Positions 35,359-44,874 of a stretch of 64,000 bases of DNA are shown here, piece by piece. The notes under the pieces were generated by a model, which worked only from the letters and a program-made list of their open reading frames with translations, searched no databases and was not told where the DNA came from. How positions within the stretch are numbered: position 1 is the stretch's first letter; each line of letters begins with the position of its first letter. The position numbers and the translations under genes were made by a program. The stretch spans positions 62,001-126,000 of the forward strand of contig NZ_JAEHGC010000010.1 in NCBI RefSeq assembly GCF_016107705.1. Direction: 5' to 3'. This DNA is from Neobacillus cucumis (GTDB taxonomy: Bacteria > Bacillota > Bacilli > Bacillales_B > DSM-18226).

Positions 35359-35943
35359 ATGTTTCAAAACATTGAAATAGAATTTAAAAATATGCTGACC
35401 AAGGAAGAATATGAACTCCTTTTGATAAAATTCACTACAGCTGAAAGCAGAGTGATTACACAGGAAAATCATTATTTTGATACCAAAGATTTTGCTTTGA
35501 AGTCTGAACAATCGGCTTTACGGATTCGCCAAAAGGGGCAGCAATATGAAATGACGTTAAAGCAGCCGGCAAAGATCGGCTTGCTAGAAACAACACAAAA
35601 ACTTACGGAAGAGGAGGCAACCCTTGCTATCCAAGAAGGGAGGCTTCCATCAGGAGCAATAGAGGAGATCATTACTAAAATAGATATCAAGTTTTCGGAA
35701 CTTGATTATTTTGGGTCTCTTATAACCAAAAGAGCAGAATTCGATTATAAAGGTGGTATTCTCGTTCTTGATCACAGTATTTATTTAAACAAAGAAGACT
35801 ATGAATTAGAATACGAAGTAGAAAACGAACAACTTGGACAAAAGATTTTCAAGGAATTATTGAATCAATACAACATTCCCCACCGAAAAACCCAAAACAA
35901 AATCCAGCGCTTTTATAATCAGAAAAACTTATTAAAAAAATAG
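35359..35943 (+). CDS. yjbK: CYTH domain protein YjbK
   Basis: A 194-residue triphosphate-tunnel metalloenzyme-like protein. The N-terminal EIEFKNML is the E-x-E-x-K metal/triphosphate signature; NHYFDTKDFALKSEQSALRIR and YEMTLKQP continue the tunnel. Family members hydrolyse inorganic triphosphate or adenylate cyclise; the true substrate here is unknown. It is divergent from yjbL and followed by a structured repeat and a terminator. Confidence 0.9.
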   Translation: MFQNIEIEFKNMLTKEEYELLLIKFTTAESRVITQENHYFDTKDFALKSEQSALRIRQKGQQYEMTLKQPAKIGLLETTQKLTEEEATLAIQEGRLPSGAIEEIITKIDIKFSELDYFGSLITKRAEFDYKGGILVLDHSIYLNKEDYELEYEVENEQLGQKIFKELLNQYNIPHRKTQNKIQRFYNQKNLLKK

Positions 35944-35957
35944 CTCATTTTGATGAA

Positions 35958-36106
35958 CAATGTTGATTTTTCAAAACAAAGGTGATTGGAGCGGAAGGCA
36001 CGAAGACTCCTGTGGGAGTACGGGTTAGGGGAGACCCCGCAGGAGCAAAGCGACGAGGAGGCTCCCCAGACCGCCACGGACCGCTTGTGCCTGGAGCGGA
36101 AATCGC
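35958..36106 (+). repeat. Dispersed GC-rich structured repeat, copy 1
   Basis: About 150 bp starting near TGTTGATTTTT.. and running through GGAGCGGAAGGCACGAAGAC, CTCCTGTGGGAG, GGGGAGACCCCGCAGGAGC, GGAGGCTCCCC to TGCCTGGAGCGGAAATC. The ends (GGAGCGGAAGGCAC.. / ..GTGCCTGGAGCGGAAAT) and inner segments form nested stems. It is present inverted at 60293-60440. Frames within it are not genes. Sequences of this type recur in intergenic regions of several Bacillus genomes, as far as I recall. Confidence 0.85.
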
Positions 36107-36141
36107 CCAGTTTACCAAAGTCAATAAAAGGATATTTTTCC

Positions 36142-36169
36142 AACCTTCTTTTACAATTAAAAGAAGGTT
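36142..36169. terminator. Terminator downstream of yjbK and the repeat
   Basis: AACCTTCTTTT/AAAAGAAGGTT, perfect 11-bp stem with a 6-nt loop, followed by TGTTTGT. Confidence 0.7.
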
Positions 36170-36289
36170 TGTTTGTAAACATTACTAAGGAAGATTAGGA
36201 TTAATTTAAGGTTTTGAGCGATTTATTTGAGATATGAAAAAGCCATTGCTAAAATAAACTCATACAAACATTCTAAAGGAGTTGTCAAC

Positions 36290-36694
36290 ATGATTGAGAG
36301 TAAGCCTACACCATATGAGGCCATTGGCGAAAAAAACCTACACCGTCTTGTGGACACTTTTTATGGGCTGGTTGCACAACATCCTGACCTTGCACCAATT
36401 TTCCCTAATTCTTTTACTGAGATTGCTCGAAAACAAAAGCAGTTTCTTACACAATATTTAGGTGGACCACCATTATATACAGATGAACACGGACATCCTA
36501 TGATGCGCGCTCGCCATTTACCCTTTCCAGTAACCCCGAAGCGGGCGGAAGCATGGTTGTCCTGTATGAGACAGGCGATGAATAAAGTTGGTTTGGAAGG
36601 ACCATTACGTGATGAATTTTACGCTAGGCTGCATCTTACTGCACAACATATGATAAACACACCAGATACGCAGGAAACTGGTGAATTACAGTGA
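36290..36694 (+). CDS. yjbI: Group II truncated haemoglobin YjbI
   Basis: A 134-residue haem protein with the 2-on-2 globin fold. It shows [20 protein letters not shown] (helix A/B), [23 protein letters not shown] (E helix and distal residues) and [19 protein letters not shown], where the His is the proximal ligand and Trp is the group II distal Trp. The start is the ATG at 36290, preceded by AAAGGAG; an upstream in-frame start at 36227 lacks such a site. Its last codons overlap the spxH start by 4 nt, the same coupling as in B. subtilis. Confidence 0.93.
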   Translation: MIESKPTPYEAIGEKNLHRLVDTFYGLVAQHPDLAPIFPNSFTEIARKQKQFLTQYLGGPPLYTDEHGHPMMRARHLPFPVTPKRAEAWLSCMRQAMNKVGLEGPLRDEFYARLHLTAQHMINTPDTQETGELQ

Positions 36695-37560
36695 GCAGAA
36701 TTGGACATTCAAGTTCAAAAAAGCAATGTGGAAAAAGTGAAAAAAAGCCAGTTGAAATTTACATGTTTATTGACCCTTTATGTCCGGAATGTTGGGCGCT
36801 TGAACCGATACTTAAAAAGCTTCACATTGAATATGGCCGCTATTTTTCCATTAAACATGTTCTAAGCGGCAGGCTGGCCAATTTAAATCTAAGTAAAAAA
36901 AAGAATTATGAAAATATCGTGGAGCTATGGGAAAAGACCGCAAGCAGATCGGGAATGTCCTGCGATTCGAGTCTTTGGTATGAAAACCCGGTTGACTCCC
37001 CGCATATTGTCTCAATTGCCATTAAAGCAGCCGAGCTCCAAGGAAGACGAGCAGGAATCCGTTTCCTCCGTAAACTGCAGGAAGTTTTATTTTTGGATAA
37101 GAAAAATGTCTCTGATTTAGAAGTATTAAAGGATTGTGCCGGGGATGTAGGATTAGATATCGAGGAGTTTATTACGGATCTCCATTCCGAAAGTGCAGCT
37201 AAAGCATTTCAATGCGATTTAAAAATAACCTCCGAAATGGATGTTCACGAAATTCCAACACTCGTTTTCTTTAATGAAAATGTTGAAGATGAAGGAATTA
37301 AAATAACCGGAACCTATCCCTATGAGATATATGTACAAATCCTAGAGGAAATGCTCTCAGAACGGCCAGTTCAATCACCCCCGCCGCATCTTGAGACTTT
37401 TCTAAAGTTTTTTCGATTTGTCGCTTCAAAGGAAATTGCCGTAGTTTACAATATGACGATTTCCCAGGTGGAAAAGGAAATGAAAAAATTAATCTTAAAA
37501 CAGGTAGTTGAACAAATACCAGCTAAATACGGGACATTTTGGCGATATATTGAAGAATAA
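36691..37560 (+). CDS. spxH: SpxH (YjbH), ClpXP adaptor for Spx degradation
   Basis: A 289-residue adaptor that presents the redox regulator Spx to ClpXP. The DsbA/thioredoxin-like domain carries [17 protein letters not shown], with the C-P-E-C pair at about residues 30-33, and a helical insert. The C-terminal part is the Spx-binding region. An N-terminal Lys/Cys/His-rich tail ([14 protein letters not shown]) may bind zinc. It starts at GTG overlapping the yjbI stop. Spx itself is encoded 6.3 kb away. Confidence 0.93.
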   Translation: MSRIGHSSSKKQCGKSEKKPVEIYMFIDPLCPECWALEPILKKLHIEYGRYFSIKHVLSGRLANLNLSKKKNYENIVELWEKTASRSGMSCDSSLWYENPVDSPHIVSIAIKAAELQGRRAGIRFLRKLQEVLFLDKKNVSDLEVLKDCAGDVGLDIEEFITDLHSESAAKAFQCDLKITSEMDVHEIPTLVFFNENVEDEGIKITGTYPYEIYVQILEEMLSERPVQSPPPHLETFLKFFRFVASKEIAVVYNMTISQVEKEMKKLILKQVVEQIPAKYGTFWRYIEE

Positions 37561-37583
37561 AAGGGTGAAATCACCCTTTTTTT
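37561..37583 (+). terminator. Terminator of yjbI-spxH
   Basis: AAGGGTGA/TCACCCTT stem with a 2-nt loop and a long T run immediately after the stop codon. Confidence 0.9.
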
Positions 37584-37603
37584 CGTGTATTGCCACCTTC
37601 ATG

Positions 37604-37639
37604 AAAAGACCTTGCAGCTCCGGTTCTGCAAGGTCTTTT
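37604..37639. terminator. Perfect 14-bp hairpin with no adjacent gene
   Basis: AAAAGACCTTGCAG/CTGCAAGGTCTTTT with an 8-nt loop, 20 nt beyond the spxH terminator. It may be a backup terminator or the remnant of a lost gene. Confidence 0.6.
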
Positions 37640-37759
37640 ACTAATACGAACAAAAGGGGATGGGAGAAATCTTTCACGGTCAAACAAAGGGGTTTATGTT
37701 TGTTGTGATCAACTTCACGAGTTAAATATACCATGGTGTTGTACCTTAAAACAATGACT

Positions 37760-37777
37760 TTGTGCTTTATTTCACAA
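37760..37777. promoter_or_regulatory. Rex-like palindromic site
   Basis: TTGTGCTTTATTTCACAA resembles the Rex (NADH/NAD+-sensing repressor) box TTGTGAA-n4-TTCACAA with one half-site altered. It lies 78 nt upstream of the small membrane ORF. AT-rich context lowers the weight of this match. Confidence 0.3.
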
Positions 37778-37854
37778 TATTGTCAAAAAGTCATATTTTT
37801 CGAATTGGACAATAAACTTATAGTGAGATAAAGCAAAAGTAGGTGGAATTTCCG

Positions 37855-38028
37855 ATGAAGAAGCTTCCTATTTTCTTAATGATTCTTTTTTTTATCCTTA
37901 CCTTTTTTCTTCACTTGCTTGCACTACTTAAAATTTTCCCATTATGGATTAGCATTCCCCTGTTGTTCCTATCAATTTTCACCATTTTATTCTTTGTAAA
38001 TGAAAGGAAAAGATTTCGAGGGTTTTAA
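37855..38028 (+). CDS. Small two-helix membrane protein
   Basis: A 57-residue hydrophobic protein, MKKLPIFLMILFFILTFFLH.. followed by a second helix and a basic tail (NERKRFRGF). The start is the ATG at 37855 with AGGTGG about 9 nt upstream; an in-frame GTG 12 nt earlier overlaps that site. A terminator follows directly, supporting a real gene. No family recognised. Confidence 0.6.
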   Translation: MKKLPIFLMILFFILTFFLHLLALLKIFPLWISIPLLFLSIFTILFFVNERKRFRGF

Positions 38029-38029
38029 A

Positions 38030-38061
38030 AAGGGATGACGCATTTTTAAGCGCCATCCCTT
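38030..38061. terminator. Bidirectional terminator between the small ORF and pepF
   Basis: AAGGGATG/CATCCCTT with inner CGC/GCG pairing. It sits directly between two convergent stop codons. Confidence 0.85.
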
Positions 38062-38064
38062 CTC

Positions 38065-39882
38065 TTATGACAACAACTGTTCGAGCTCGTTCAGTTTTTC
38101 TTCAAATACCTTGCAGGCATCCTTAATTGGCTGGGAGCTTGTCATGTCCACTCCTGCCTTCTTAAGGACTTCAATTGGATAATCAGAGCTTCCTGCACTA
38201 AGGAACCCAATATAGCGCTTTACAGCAGGCTCTCCTTCCTCTAAAATTTGCTTGCTTAATGCGGTTGCTGCACTAAATCCAGTAGCATATTGATAAACAT
38301 AATAATTGTAATAGAAATGAGGGATTCTTGACCATTCTAAGCCAATTTCTTCATCAATGACAATATCCTCTTCTCCAAAATACTTTTTGTTTAGTTCAAA
38401 GTATTCTTTTGTCAATAATTCAGCCGTTAACGCCTCGTTATTTTGAAGTTTTTGATGGATAAGGTGTTCAAATTCTGCAAACATGGTTTGCCGGAACACA
38501 GTTCCTCTAAATCCTTCTAAGTAATGGTTTAACAAGTAAATCCGTTTCTGTTCATCATCAATGGTCTTTAATAAATAATCATTTAACAATGCCTCATTAC
38601 AGGTCGATGCCACTTCGGCAACGAATATTGAATAGTTCCCATATGGATAGGCTTGTGATTTCCGTGTGTAGTAGCTATGCACGGAATGCCCCAATTCATG
38701 CGCAAGTGTGAATAGATTGTTCACATTATCCTGCCAGTTCATGAGGATATAGGGATTCGTCCCATAGGAGCCAGAAGAATACGCGCCGCTTCGTTTCCCT
38801 TTATTTTCGTGAACATCTACCCAGCGGTTTTCAAAGCCTTCTTTTAAAACTTTAGCATACTCTTCTCCTAATGGTGCTAGTCCTTTTAAAACAATATCCT
38901 TTGCTTCCTCATATTTAATCTCCATTTTTACATCTTTTACAAGTGGTGTATATAAATCGTACATATGCAGTTCACTAAGCCCTAGAACCTTCTTACGCAG
39001 CTTTATATATCGCTGCAGTAAATGCAAGTTTTCGCTTACTGCTTTAACCAAATTATCATATACACTTTCAGGGATATTATTGGCCGCTAATGCTGCTTGC
39101 CTTGCTGATTCATACTTTCTAATTCTTGCATTAAAATTATCCTTCTTCACATTGCCACTAAGGGTGCTTGCGAATGTATTGCGGAAATTACCATAGGTTT
39201 CATACACCGCTTTAAAGGCATCCCGGCGGACGCGCTGGTCAGAGCTTTCTAAGAATCGTATGTAGCGGCCATGGGTAATTTCAACCTCTTCCCCATTTTC
39301 ATCTTTAATGGATGGAAACGCCAAATCAGCATTGTTCAGCATCCCAAATGTATTGCTCGAAGCATCCATCACCTCGCCTGCTTCGGCTAACAATGCTTCC
39401 TGTTCAGCTGAAAGAACATGTGGCCTTTGCAGATTAATTTCCTCAATTGCATGCTCGTAAAGCTTTAAATCAGGCTTCTCCGTTAAAAAGCCTTTAAGTT
39501 TACTTTCATCAATCGATAATAGTTCCGGAACAATAAAAGCAAGCGCACTACCCGCTTGAGCGTAAAGGTTTTTCATCCGATCATCTAAGCCTTGATAAAA
39601 TGAATTCGTTGTATCTTGATCATATCTCATATGGGAATAGGCATAAAGCTTTCCAAGGCTTTCAAGAAGCTGATCCTGATACTGAAGGGCTTTAAATAGA
39701 TTTTCCGCACTCTCTCCAAGTTTTCCTTCAAATTGTTTTGCTCCAGGGATTTGGCTTTTTACCTCTTGGAATTCCTTTTCCCATGCCTCATCATTTGCAA
39801 ATATATCTTCTAATTTCCAGGTTTCTTCAACAGGAATTTCCCCTCTAGCCGGCAGCGTTTTAACTGCAGTTTCATTTGCCAT
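38065..39882 (-). CDS. pepF: Oligoendopeptidase F
   Basis: A 605-residue cytoplasmic M3 zinc metallopeptidase that cleaves oligopeptides. The active site AHELGHSVHSYYT (HExxH near residue 390) and downstream EVASTCNEALLNDYL with the third metal ligand are present. The length matches the family. In B. subtilis PepF (YjbG) overproduction affects sporulation initiation through the PhrA peptide. It is co-oriented with coiA upstream, about 115 nt away, as in B. subtilis. Confidence 0.96.
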   Translation of the reverse strand: MANETAVKTLPARGEIPVEETWKLEDIFANDEAWEKEFQEVKSQIPGAKQFEGKLGESAENLFKALQYQDQLLESLGKLYAYSHMRYDQDTTNSFYQGLDDRMKNLYAQAGSALAFIVPELLSIDESKLKGFLTEKPDLKLYEHAIEEINLQRPHVLSAEQEALLAEAGEVMDASSNTFGMLNNADLAFPSIKDENGEEVEITHGRYIRFLESSDQRVRRDAFKAVYETYGNFRNTFASTLSGNVKKDNFNARIRKYESARQAALAANNIPESVYDNLVKAVSENLHLLQRYIKLRKKVLGLSELHMYDLYTPLVKDVKMEIKYEEAKDIVLKGLAPLGEEYAKVLKEGFENRWVDVHENKGKRSGAYSSGSYGTNPYILMNWQDNVNNLFTLAHELGHSVHSYYTRKSQAYPYGNYSIFVAEVASTCNEALLNDYLLKTIDDEQKRIYLLNHYLEGFRGTVFRQTMFAEFEHLIHQKLQNNEALTAELLTKEYFELNKKYFGEEDIVIDEEIGLEWSRIPHFYYNYYVYQYATGFSAATALSKQILEEGEPAVKRYIGFLSAGSSDYPIEVLKKAGVDMTSSQPIKDACKVFEEKLNELEQLLS

Positions 39883-39996
39883 CTTTCATCCTCCATTCTA
39901 TTTTCCAAATTACCAAAAGAACCCACTATACATATTTCTCCTTTTCCTTCCAAATTCCTTCATTCTCTATTATTATGCCCTTCATTAATATTTCAT

Positions 39997-41193
39997 TTAT
40001 CGTTTTGAAATCATTCGCTGATATTTTTGAAAAAATACCTTCTTTCGATCTTCCCTTTCGCGATTTGATTGTGGAAGGGAGATATTCCTATTTAGTTGAA
40101 AAGACGCTTTTCCCTTTTGTGTCACAATCCCAAGTTTGTCCAACAGAAAAAGATATTCCATCACCGCAGTAAAAGGATGAACCTGCTTGATTAACGGGAG
40201 GTCACGGATGATAATTTCCTTTTTCCCTATTCTCTTATAAAAACTCCTTTCTACCTCTTGAACTTTAAATATGTCCATTGGCTGTTTTTGAGCCAAGATA
40301 TCAAGATACAAATAGGTTTGCCAAATGATTGGTGAAGATTGAATCAATAGTGAAGAGTGAACTGGTAGGCCAATTTCCGGAGGTAATAGAAAAAGATTAA
40401 GATTGTGCTGATAAATCTCATGAAGGAAGGAATTTTGCCTCGGATTTGGGTGAAGCGCCCAATTCATATTGGCTTTCTCTAATTCATAATTCCAATGTGA
40501 AAGATTAATTTGACCCAGACATTCCGGATTCAATAAACAATTGATTTCTACTTTGCCAATGGGATAAAAGTGGTTTAGTATAAAGGCATTTTTTATGGAA
40601 TAAGAGAAGATTGAATCTAGTAGGTGAAAGTGCTTTTTTTCGGGGCAATAGGAGGGCAGGTAATAGCTACCTTCTACTGTCTGTTGTATAAATAAATAGT
40701 GGAAATTTGAAAGTGAGAGAATATTTTTCTTTTTTTGATGGATTTGTTCGTTCCCCAAAATCCAGAGTGGAACATATCCGGCATCAACATAGCTTCTTGT
40801 TCTTTTCTGAAAGATTACATCAGCGATTGGGGAGCATTGAAACTCTAAAGCATATTTTTGATTTTCATAAGTAAACTTTATATCAGGCCGCTGCTGGATT
40901 TCCTTATCATAAAATTCAAGGACCGCAGGAATTTTTTGACGTAGCAGCCAATGATAAAGTTGAAGTTTTCCTTCCATATGATAAATCGACTCATTTTCAT
41001 AGGAGTTCCTGCATTCTCCCCCCTTTATATGAGAAAAATGATACATTCTCTGATCACCCAGCTTTAGTAAAACTCTTTCACCACAAACTGGACAGAAGAA
41101 TTCTTCCCTGCTTCTAAAGTATAATAGCGTTTCTTTTTTGTAGTTATAGCCCAGACATATTTTTTGACCATTTTTTGTGCGTGCTGTTAGCAT
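39997..41193 (-). CDS. coiA: Competence protein CoiA
   Basis: A 398-residue protein required for recombination of imported single-stranded DNA during transformation. The N-terminal CoiA module FFCPVCGERVLLKLGDQR..YHFSH (C-x-x-C plus His) is followed by a PD-(D/E)xK nuclease-like core (DIKFTYENQKYALEFQCSPI). I start at the ATG at 41193, 5 nt after GGAGGTG; an in-frame GTG at 41208 overlaps that site. The same N-terminal module occurs in YjcD at 21.6 kb. Confidence 0.93.
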   Translation of the reverse strand: MLTARTKNGQKICLGYNYKKETLLYFRSREEFFCPVCGERVLLKLGDQRMYHFSHIKGGECRNSYENESIYHMEGKLQLYHWLLRQKIPAVLEFYDKEIQQRPDIKFTYENQKYALEFQCSPIADVIFQKRTRSYVDAGYVPLWILGNEQIHQKKKNILSLSNFHYLFIQQTVEGSYYLPSYCPEKKHFHLLDSIFSYSIKNAFILNHFYPIGKVEINCLLNPECLGQINLSHWNYELEKANMNWALHPNPRQNSFLHEIYQHNLNLFLLPPEIGLPVHSSLLIQSSPIIWQTYLYLDILAQKQPMDIFKVQEVERSFYKRIGKKEIIIRDLPLIKQVHPFTAVMEYLFLLDKLGIVTQKGKASFQLNRNISLPQSNREREDRKKVFFQKYQRMISKR

Positions 41194-41249
41194 GCCATTC
41201 ACCTCCACCTATATAATTCGATTGATTATTTAAAAGTCCTTTTTTTATA

Positions 41250-41281
41250 AAAAAAAGCAATCAGCCAATTGCCGATTGCTT
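41250..41281 (-). terminator. Terminator of cls
   Basis: AGCAATC/GATTGCT stem extended by GGC/GCC pairing, followed on the minus strand by seven or more T, 3 nt after the cls stop. Confidence 0.85.
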
Positions 41282-41284
41282 TGG

Positions 41285-42811
41285 TTATAGTAACGGGGAC
41301 ATCAGCCTTGCTGTTGATTCCAATAATCGCAGGCCAAAATGTCTTTTTTGGAACGTTTTAAGCTCAAGTAACTTAGCAAAGTTTAGATCATTTTCGTATT
41401 CATCGACAAGCTTTTGTACGCTTTTCGTACGGAATAAAAAGGCATTAACTTCAAAATTCAAATGAAAACTCCGCATATCCATATTGGCAGTCCCAATCGA
41501 AGCGAGTTCTTCATCTACAATGATAATTTTGCTGTGCATGAAACCACGTTCATATTCATACACCTTCACCCCTGCTTCCAAGAGTTCTGGAAAATAGGAA
41601 CGTGACGCATGAAAAACGATTCGTTTATCCGGGCGGTTGGGCACCAAGAGCCGAACATCAATCCCGCTTAAAGCAGCCACCTTAATGGCTGAAAAAATGT
41701 CTTCATCAGGAATAAAATAAGGGGATGCAATCCAAACCGATTTTTCAGCTGAAGCAATCATTGAGAAAAAGATATTTTTAATCACACTCCACTCATTATC
41801 CGGTCCTCCTGCAATCAGTTGAACCCCGCCGTGACTCTTATTATCAAGTTGTGGCGATAAATATTCGGCAGTTAAAAAACTATGGTTGGTCATATAATAC
41901 CAATCCTGTAAAAAAATTAACTGAAGGGTCCTTACGGCTTCCCCCTTTACCATTAAATGAGTATCACGCCAAAATCCGATACTTTTTACTCTTCCTAAAT
42001 ATTCATCGCCAATATTTAAACCGCCTACAAAACCAATGGTACCGTCAATTACAATAATCTTTCGATGGTTACGGAAGTTGAATTTATTATTTAAAAATGG
42101 AAGTTTTACAGGACCGAAAGAAACCGTTTCAATTCCTGCATTTTTCAAATCTGCAATATACTTCTTAGATAATTGCCAGGAGCCGACCGCGTCAAAAAGA
42201 AAACGAACCTTGACCCCTTGCATTGCTTTTTCTACTAATATCTCTTTAATTTCTTGTCCAAGAGCATCATTACGAACAATATAATATTCAAGATGAATAT
42301 GATGTTTGGCTCTTCTTAATTCTTCTAAAATATGTTGGAATGTTTCTTCTCCATTGGTTAAAATTTTGGTCGAGGTATCAAAAGAGATTGGACTGTTCCC
42401 AAGCTTTTGCGCCAACCTGAATAATTTCCCTTGATGTTCTCTCATTAAATTTAACTTTTCCCTGCTTCTTGGATCACTTTCCCCTTCGACATTCAAAAAG
42501 GCTTGTTTATCTAGAAAATACTTTTTACGGAACATTTTTTCCTTTCGATAATTCCGTCCGAAAAGAAGATAAAAAATAAAGCCAACAAGCGGAAACCCGC
42601 CTAAAACAACCAGCCAGGTAATCGTTTGCGTGGGGTGACGATTCTCAAGGAAAATCACAAATCCAATGAAAATAACGGACAAGGAAATAAATAGGCTAAA
42701 TACCCCGAAAAGGCCACCCTTAATATGATCTTTAAAGATCAACATAAGTACGGATATGACTATAACAAATAGAACAACCCTAACAGTGTTTTTCAGTGTC
42801 CTCACCTGCAC
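41285..42811 (-). CDS. cls: Cardiolipin synthase
   Basis: A 508-residue membrane enzyme joining two phosphatidylglycerols into cardiolipin. Two N-terminal transmembrane helices (about 10-65) precede two phospholipase D domains with H-x-K-x4-D motifs: NHRKIIVIDGTIGFVGGLN (about 245) and MHSKIIIVDEELASIGTANM (about 425). The length is typical of ClsA/Cls. It stands between mecA and coiA, an insertion relative to B. subtilis, where these two are closer neighbours. Confidence 0.95.
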   Translation of the reverse strand: MQVRTLKNTVRVVLFVIVISVLMLIFKDHIKGGLFGVFSLFISLSVIFIGFVIFLENRHPTQTITWLVVLGGFPLVGFIFYLLFGRNYRKEKMFRKKYFLDKQAFLNVEGESDPRSREKLNLMREHQGKLFRLAQKLGNSPISFDTSTKILTNGEETFQHILEELRRAKHHIHLEYYIVRNDALGQEIKEILVEKAMQGVKVRFLFDAVGSWQLSKKYIADLKNAGIETVSFGPVKLPFLNNKFNFRNHRKIIVIDGTIGFVGGLNIGDEYLGRVKSIGFWRDTHLMVKGEAVRTLQLIFLQDWYYMTNHSFLTAEYLSPQLDNKSHGGVQLIAGGPDNEWSVIKNIFFSMIASAEKSVWIASPYFIPDEDIFSAIKVAALSGIDVRLLVPNRPDKRIVFHASRSYFPELLEAGVKVYEYERGFMHSKIIIVDEELASIGTANMDMRSFHLNFEVNAFLFRTKSVQKLVDEYENDLNFAKLLELKTFQKRHFGLRLLESTARLMSPLL

Positions 42812-42839
42812 TTTAAAAGTATATAAATACTAAAAAATA

Positions 42840-42861
42840 CCGATTTCAATAGTGAAATCGG
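42840..42861 (-). terminator. Terminator of mecA
   Basis: CCGATTTC/GAAATCGG with a 6-nt loop; TATTTTTTAG follows on the minus strand. Confidence 0.85.
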
Positions 42862-42869
42862 CTCTAATT

Positions 42870-43541
42870 TTAGTGAAAATGCTTTCTAATTTCAGAAAAC
42901 ACATTTTCAGAAATTATTTCTTTTCCGTATTCCTGAACACGATGGATGGTAACTTGTGTTTCAGTACCGTATTCCAAAAGGATACTTAAGATATCGTCTA
43001 TTTCATCTTCCTCAAATACATCCTCTAGAAATTCGGTATAGAGATAATATCTTCCTTCAAAATGATAAAGAGTCGTTTTTAATTCATCCAGACCTTCGCG
43101 CTTCGACAACATAATAACATCCTCAAAATCCTTAAAGGCAAGCATAAATTCAAGGGGATCGTCATCGAGCAGATAGTCTTCCTCAACCTCATGCTTTGGA
43201 TTGAAATGTTGATCAAGAATATCTTCAATATTCTCATCAACCGGTATATCCTTTACCTTATCACCCGGAATTGGCAGTTCGAATTTTTGGCCATCTTTAG
43301 AAAGTTGGGCTTTGGTAACAAGAATTTCTAAGCCTTTTTCCAATGCCTGAACTTGGATCCAAAGTGGACCTTCCACAACAAACTCTTCTTCCTGATGAAC
43401 CTCATCCATCATTTCCCAGAAAAGTTCTTCGCTGCGCTCACGATTGTACCAAATTTCCTCCCGGTCAAAACCTCTGTCTTCTATATCACCATATGAAATG
43501 TAGAACTTTACAGTATTCTCATTTATTCTTTCAATCTCCAT
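42870..43541 (-). CDS. mecA: MecA, ClpC adaptor protein
   Basis: A 223-residue adaptor that activates ClpC and targets ComK and ComS in competence control. The N-terminal substrate-binding domain (MEIERINENTVKFYISYGDI) is joined by an acidic linker (HEVEEDYLLDDDPLEF) to the C-terminal ClpC-binding domain with its characteristic LKTTLYHFEGRYYLYTEF and ILLEYGTET. It is monocistronic with its own terminator. Confidence 0.96.
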   Translation of the reverse strand: MEIERINENTVKFYISYGDIEDRGFDREEIWYNRERSEELFWEMMDEVHQEEEFVVEGPLWIQVQALEKGLEILVTKAQLSKDGQKFELPIPGDKVKDIPVDENIEDILDQHFNPKHEVEEDYLLDDDPLEFMLAFKDFEDVIMLSKREGLDELKTTLYHFEGRYYLYTEFLEDVFEEDEIDDILSILLEYGTETQVTIHRVQEYGKEIISENVFSEIRKHFH

Positions 43542-43852
43542 TTTTACCTCTCCCTTCCGTTTTCCATATTGAAGGGACTAAATACCCCCAAGCAGACAGT
43601 GCCAAAAGCATTTACCCAATTTAGAAAGGACTATTATTAGTGAGATTTGTTAAAAAAAGGACATAAATCCTTGTACTTTTATTTTATGACAAAAGCAGCA
43701 ATAAGGGAAATAAAATTAATCAAATAATCAAAAACCATCAATACGCCTATTTTCCCGCATTAGCTGGCACTTAAAATATACAAACGGAAGTTTCACTTAT
43801 TATTAGATATTCATTTTATTGTACCAAAATGCCTTTTAAATCACAAATGAAA

Positions 43853-43878
43853 AAGACCTTCTGCTTTCAGAAGGTCTT
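43853..43878 (-). terminator. Terminator of spx
   Basis: AAGACCTTCTG/CAGAAGGTCTT, perfect 11-bp stem with a 4-nt loop and a TTTTTC tail, directly after the spx stop. Confidence 0.88.
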
Positions 43879-43883
43879 GGCTT

Positions 43884-44279
43884 TTAATTTACCATTCGCT
43901 GTGCTTCACGCAATTGGAATGTTCTCACTCTTCTTGGTAAAAACCGGCGAATTTCATCTTCATTATAACCGACTTGTAAACGCTTCTCATCAATAATGAT
44001 TGGACGGCGTAATAGTCCTGGATTTTCCTTTATTAATTCGAATAAATTCTGAAGAGGCATTGTATCTAAATTTACATCCAATTTTTGAAATGTCTTGGAG
44101 CGAGTGGATATAATTTCATCTGTCCCATCTTCAGTCATACGAAGTATTTCTTTAATCTCTTCAATAGATAACGGCTCTGAGAAAATATTTCTTTCCTTGT
44201 AAGGAATCTCATGTTCTTCAAGCCATGATTTTGCTTTCCTGCATGATGTGCAACTTGGTGAAGTGTATAGTGTTACCAT
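43884..44279 (-). CDS. spx: Spx, redox-sensing transcriptional regulator
   Basis: A 131-residue ArsC-like protein that binds the RNA polymerase alpha C-terminal domain under thiol stress. The C-T-S-C redox switch sits at residues 10-13, the [20 protein letters not shown] segment is the alpha-CTD-contacting region, and the C-terminus ends ..EAQRMVN. The length equals the family standard. Protein level is set by SpxH and ClpXP, with SpxH encoded in this window. Confidence 0.97.
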   Translation of the reverse strand: MVTLYTSPSCTSCRKAKSWLEEHEIPYKERNIFSEPLSIEEIKEILRMTEDGTDEIISTRSKTFQKLDVNLDTMPLQNLFELIKENPGLLRRPIIIDEKRLQVGYNEDEIRRFLPRRVRTFQLREAQRMVN

Positions 44280-44355
44280 TCGTCTTCACACTCCTCTTTA
44301 ATTAACTGTCTGTTTATAAGAAAAACGAAAATCTGTTTAATAACTTATACCCTAT

Positions 44356-44370
44356 TTAAAATAATTATAA
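44356..44370. promoter_or_regulatory. PerR-box-like sequence upstream of spx
   Basis: TTATAATTATTTTAA on the minus strand differs at one position from the PerR consensus TTATAATnATTATAA, 77 nt upstream of the spx start. A PerR site controls one spx promoter in B. subtilis. The AT-rich surroundings make a chance match possible. The remainder of the 44280-44874 gap shows no other gene. Confidence 0.4.
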
Positions 44371-44874
44371 ACAAGTAATTTATATCATCAATTATACACC
44401 ACTGATTCTGAAAAAGGTATCCTTTTTTCAAAAATTATCATAGGGGCAAAGCTTAAAGAATTTTTTAAAACTACAATATATTAGACGAATATTTACGTAA
44501 AAAGTTTCATGGTTTATCAATTTTTTTCGCTAAAATTTTGTAATACTTTGAGATTTACTGTAAAATTATTCGCTTACTTTCCGCAGGTTTTGTAGTTCTA
44601 AAAAAAATATTATTTTCCTCCCTTAATGCTTGTTATTCTAACAGATTATTCTTAAGTATTTCTTAACCATTTATTAAATTTATATTCTCAATTAAATAAA
44701 AGAAAATGAAAACGCATACATCAAGCTGTGAAATAGTCACAAAATTTTCCCCAATTTTAAAGGAAATAATGAAGAATATCTTTTAATTCCCCTAAAGTTC
44801 TTTTAGAATATATAGAGGGAATAATAAAAAGCATTCATCATGCTGACATTTGAAATAAAAATGGAGGGTTAACG

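Noticed and set aside
37640..37742. Possible RNA gene after the spxH terminators
   Set aside because: Only one perfect hairpin precedes it; no promoter-structure-terminator unit could be assembled.
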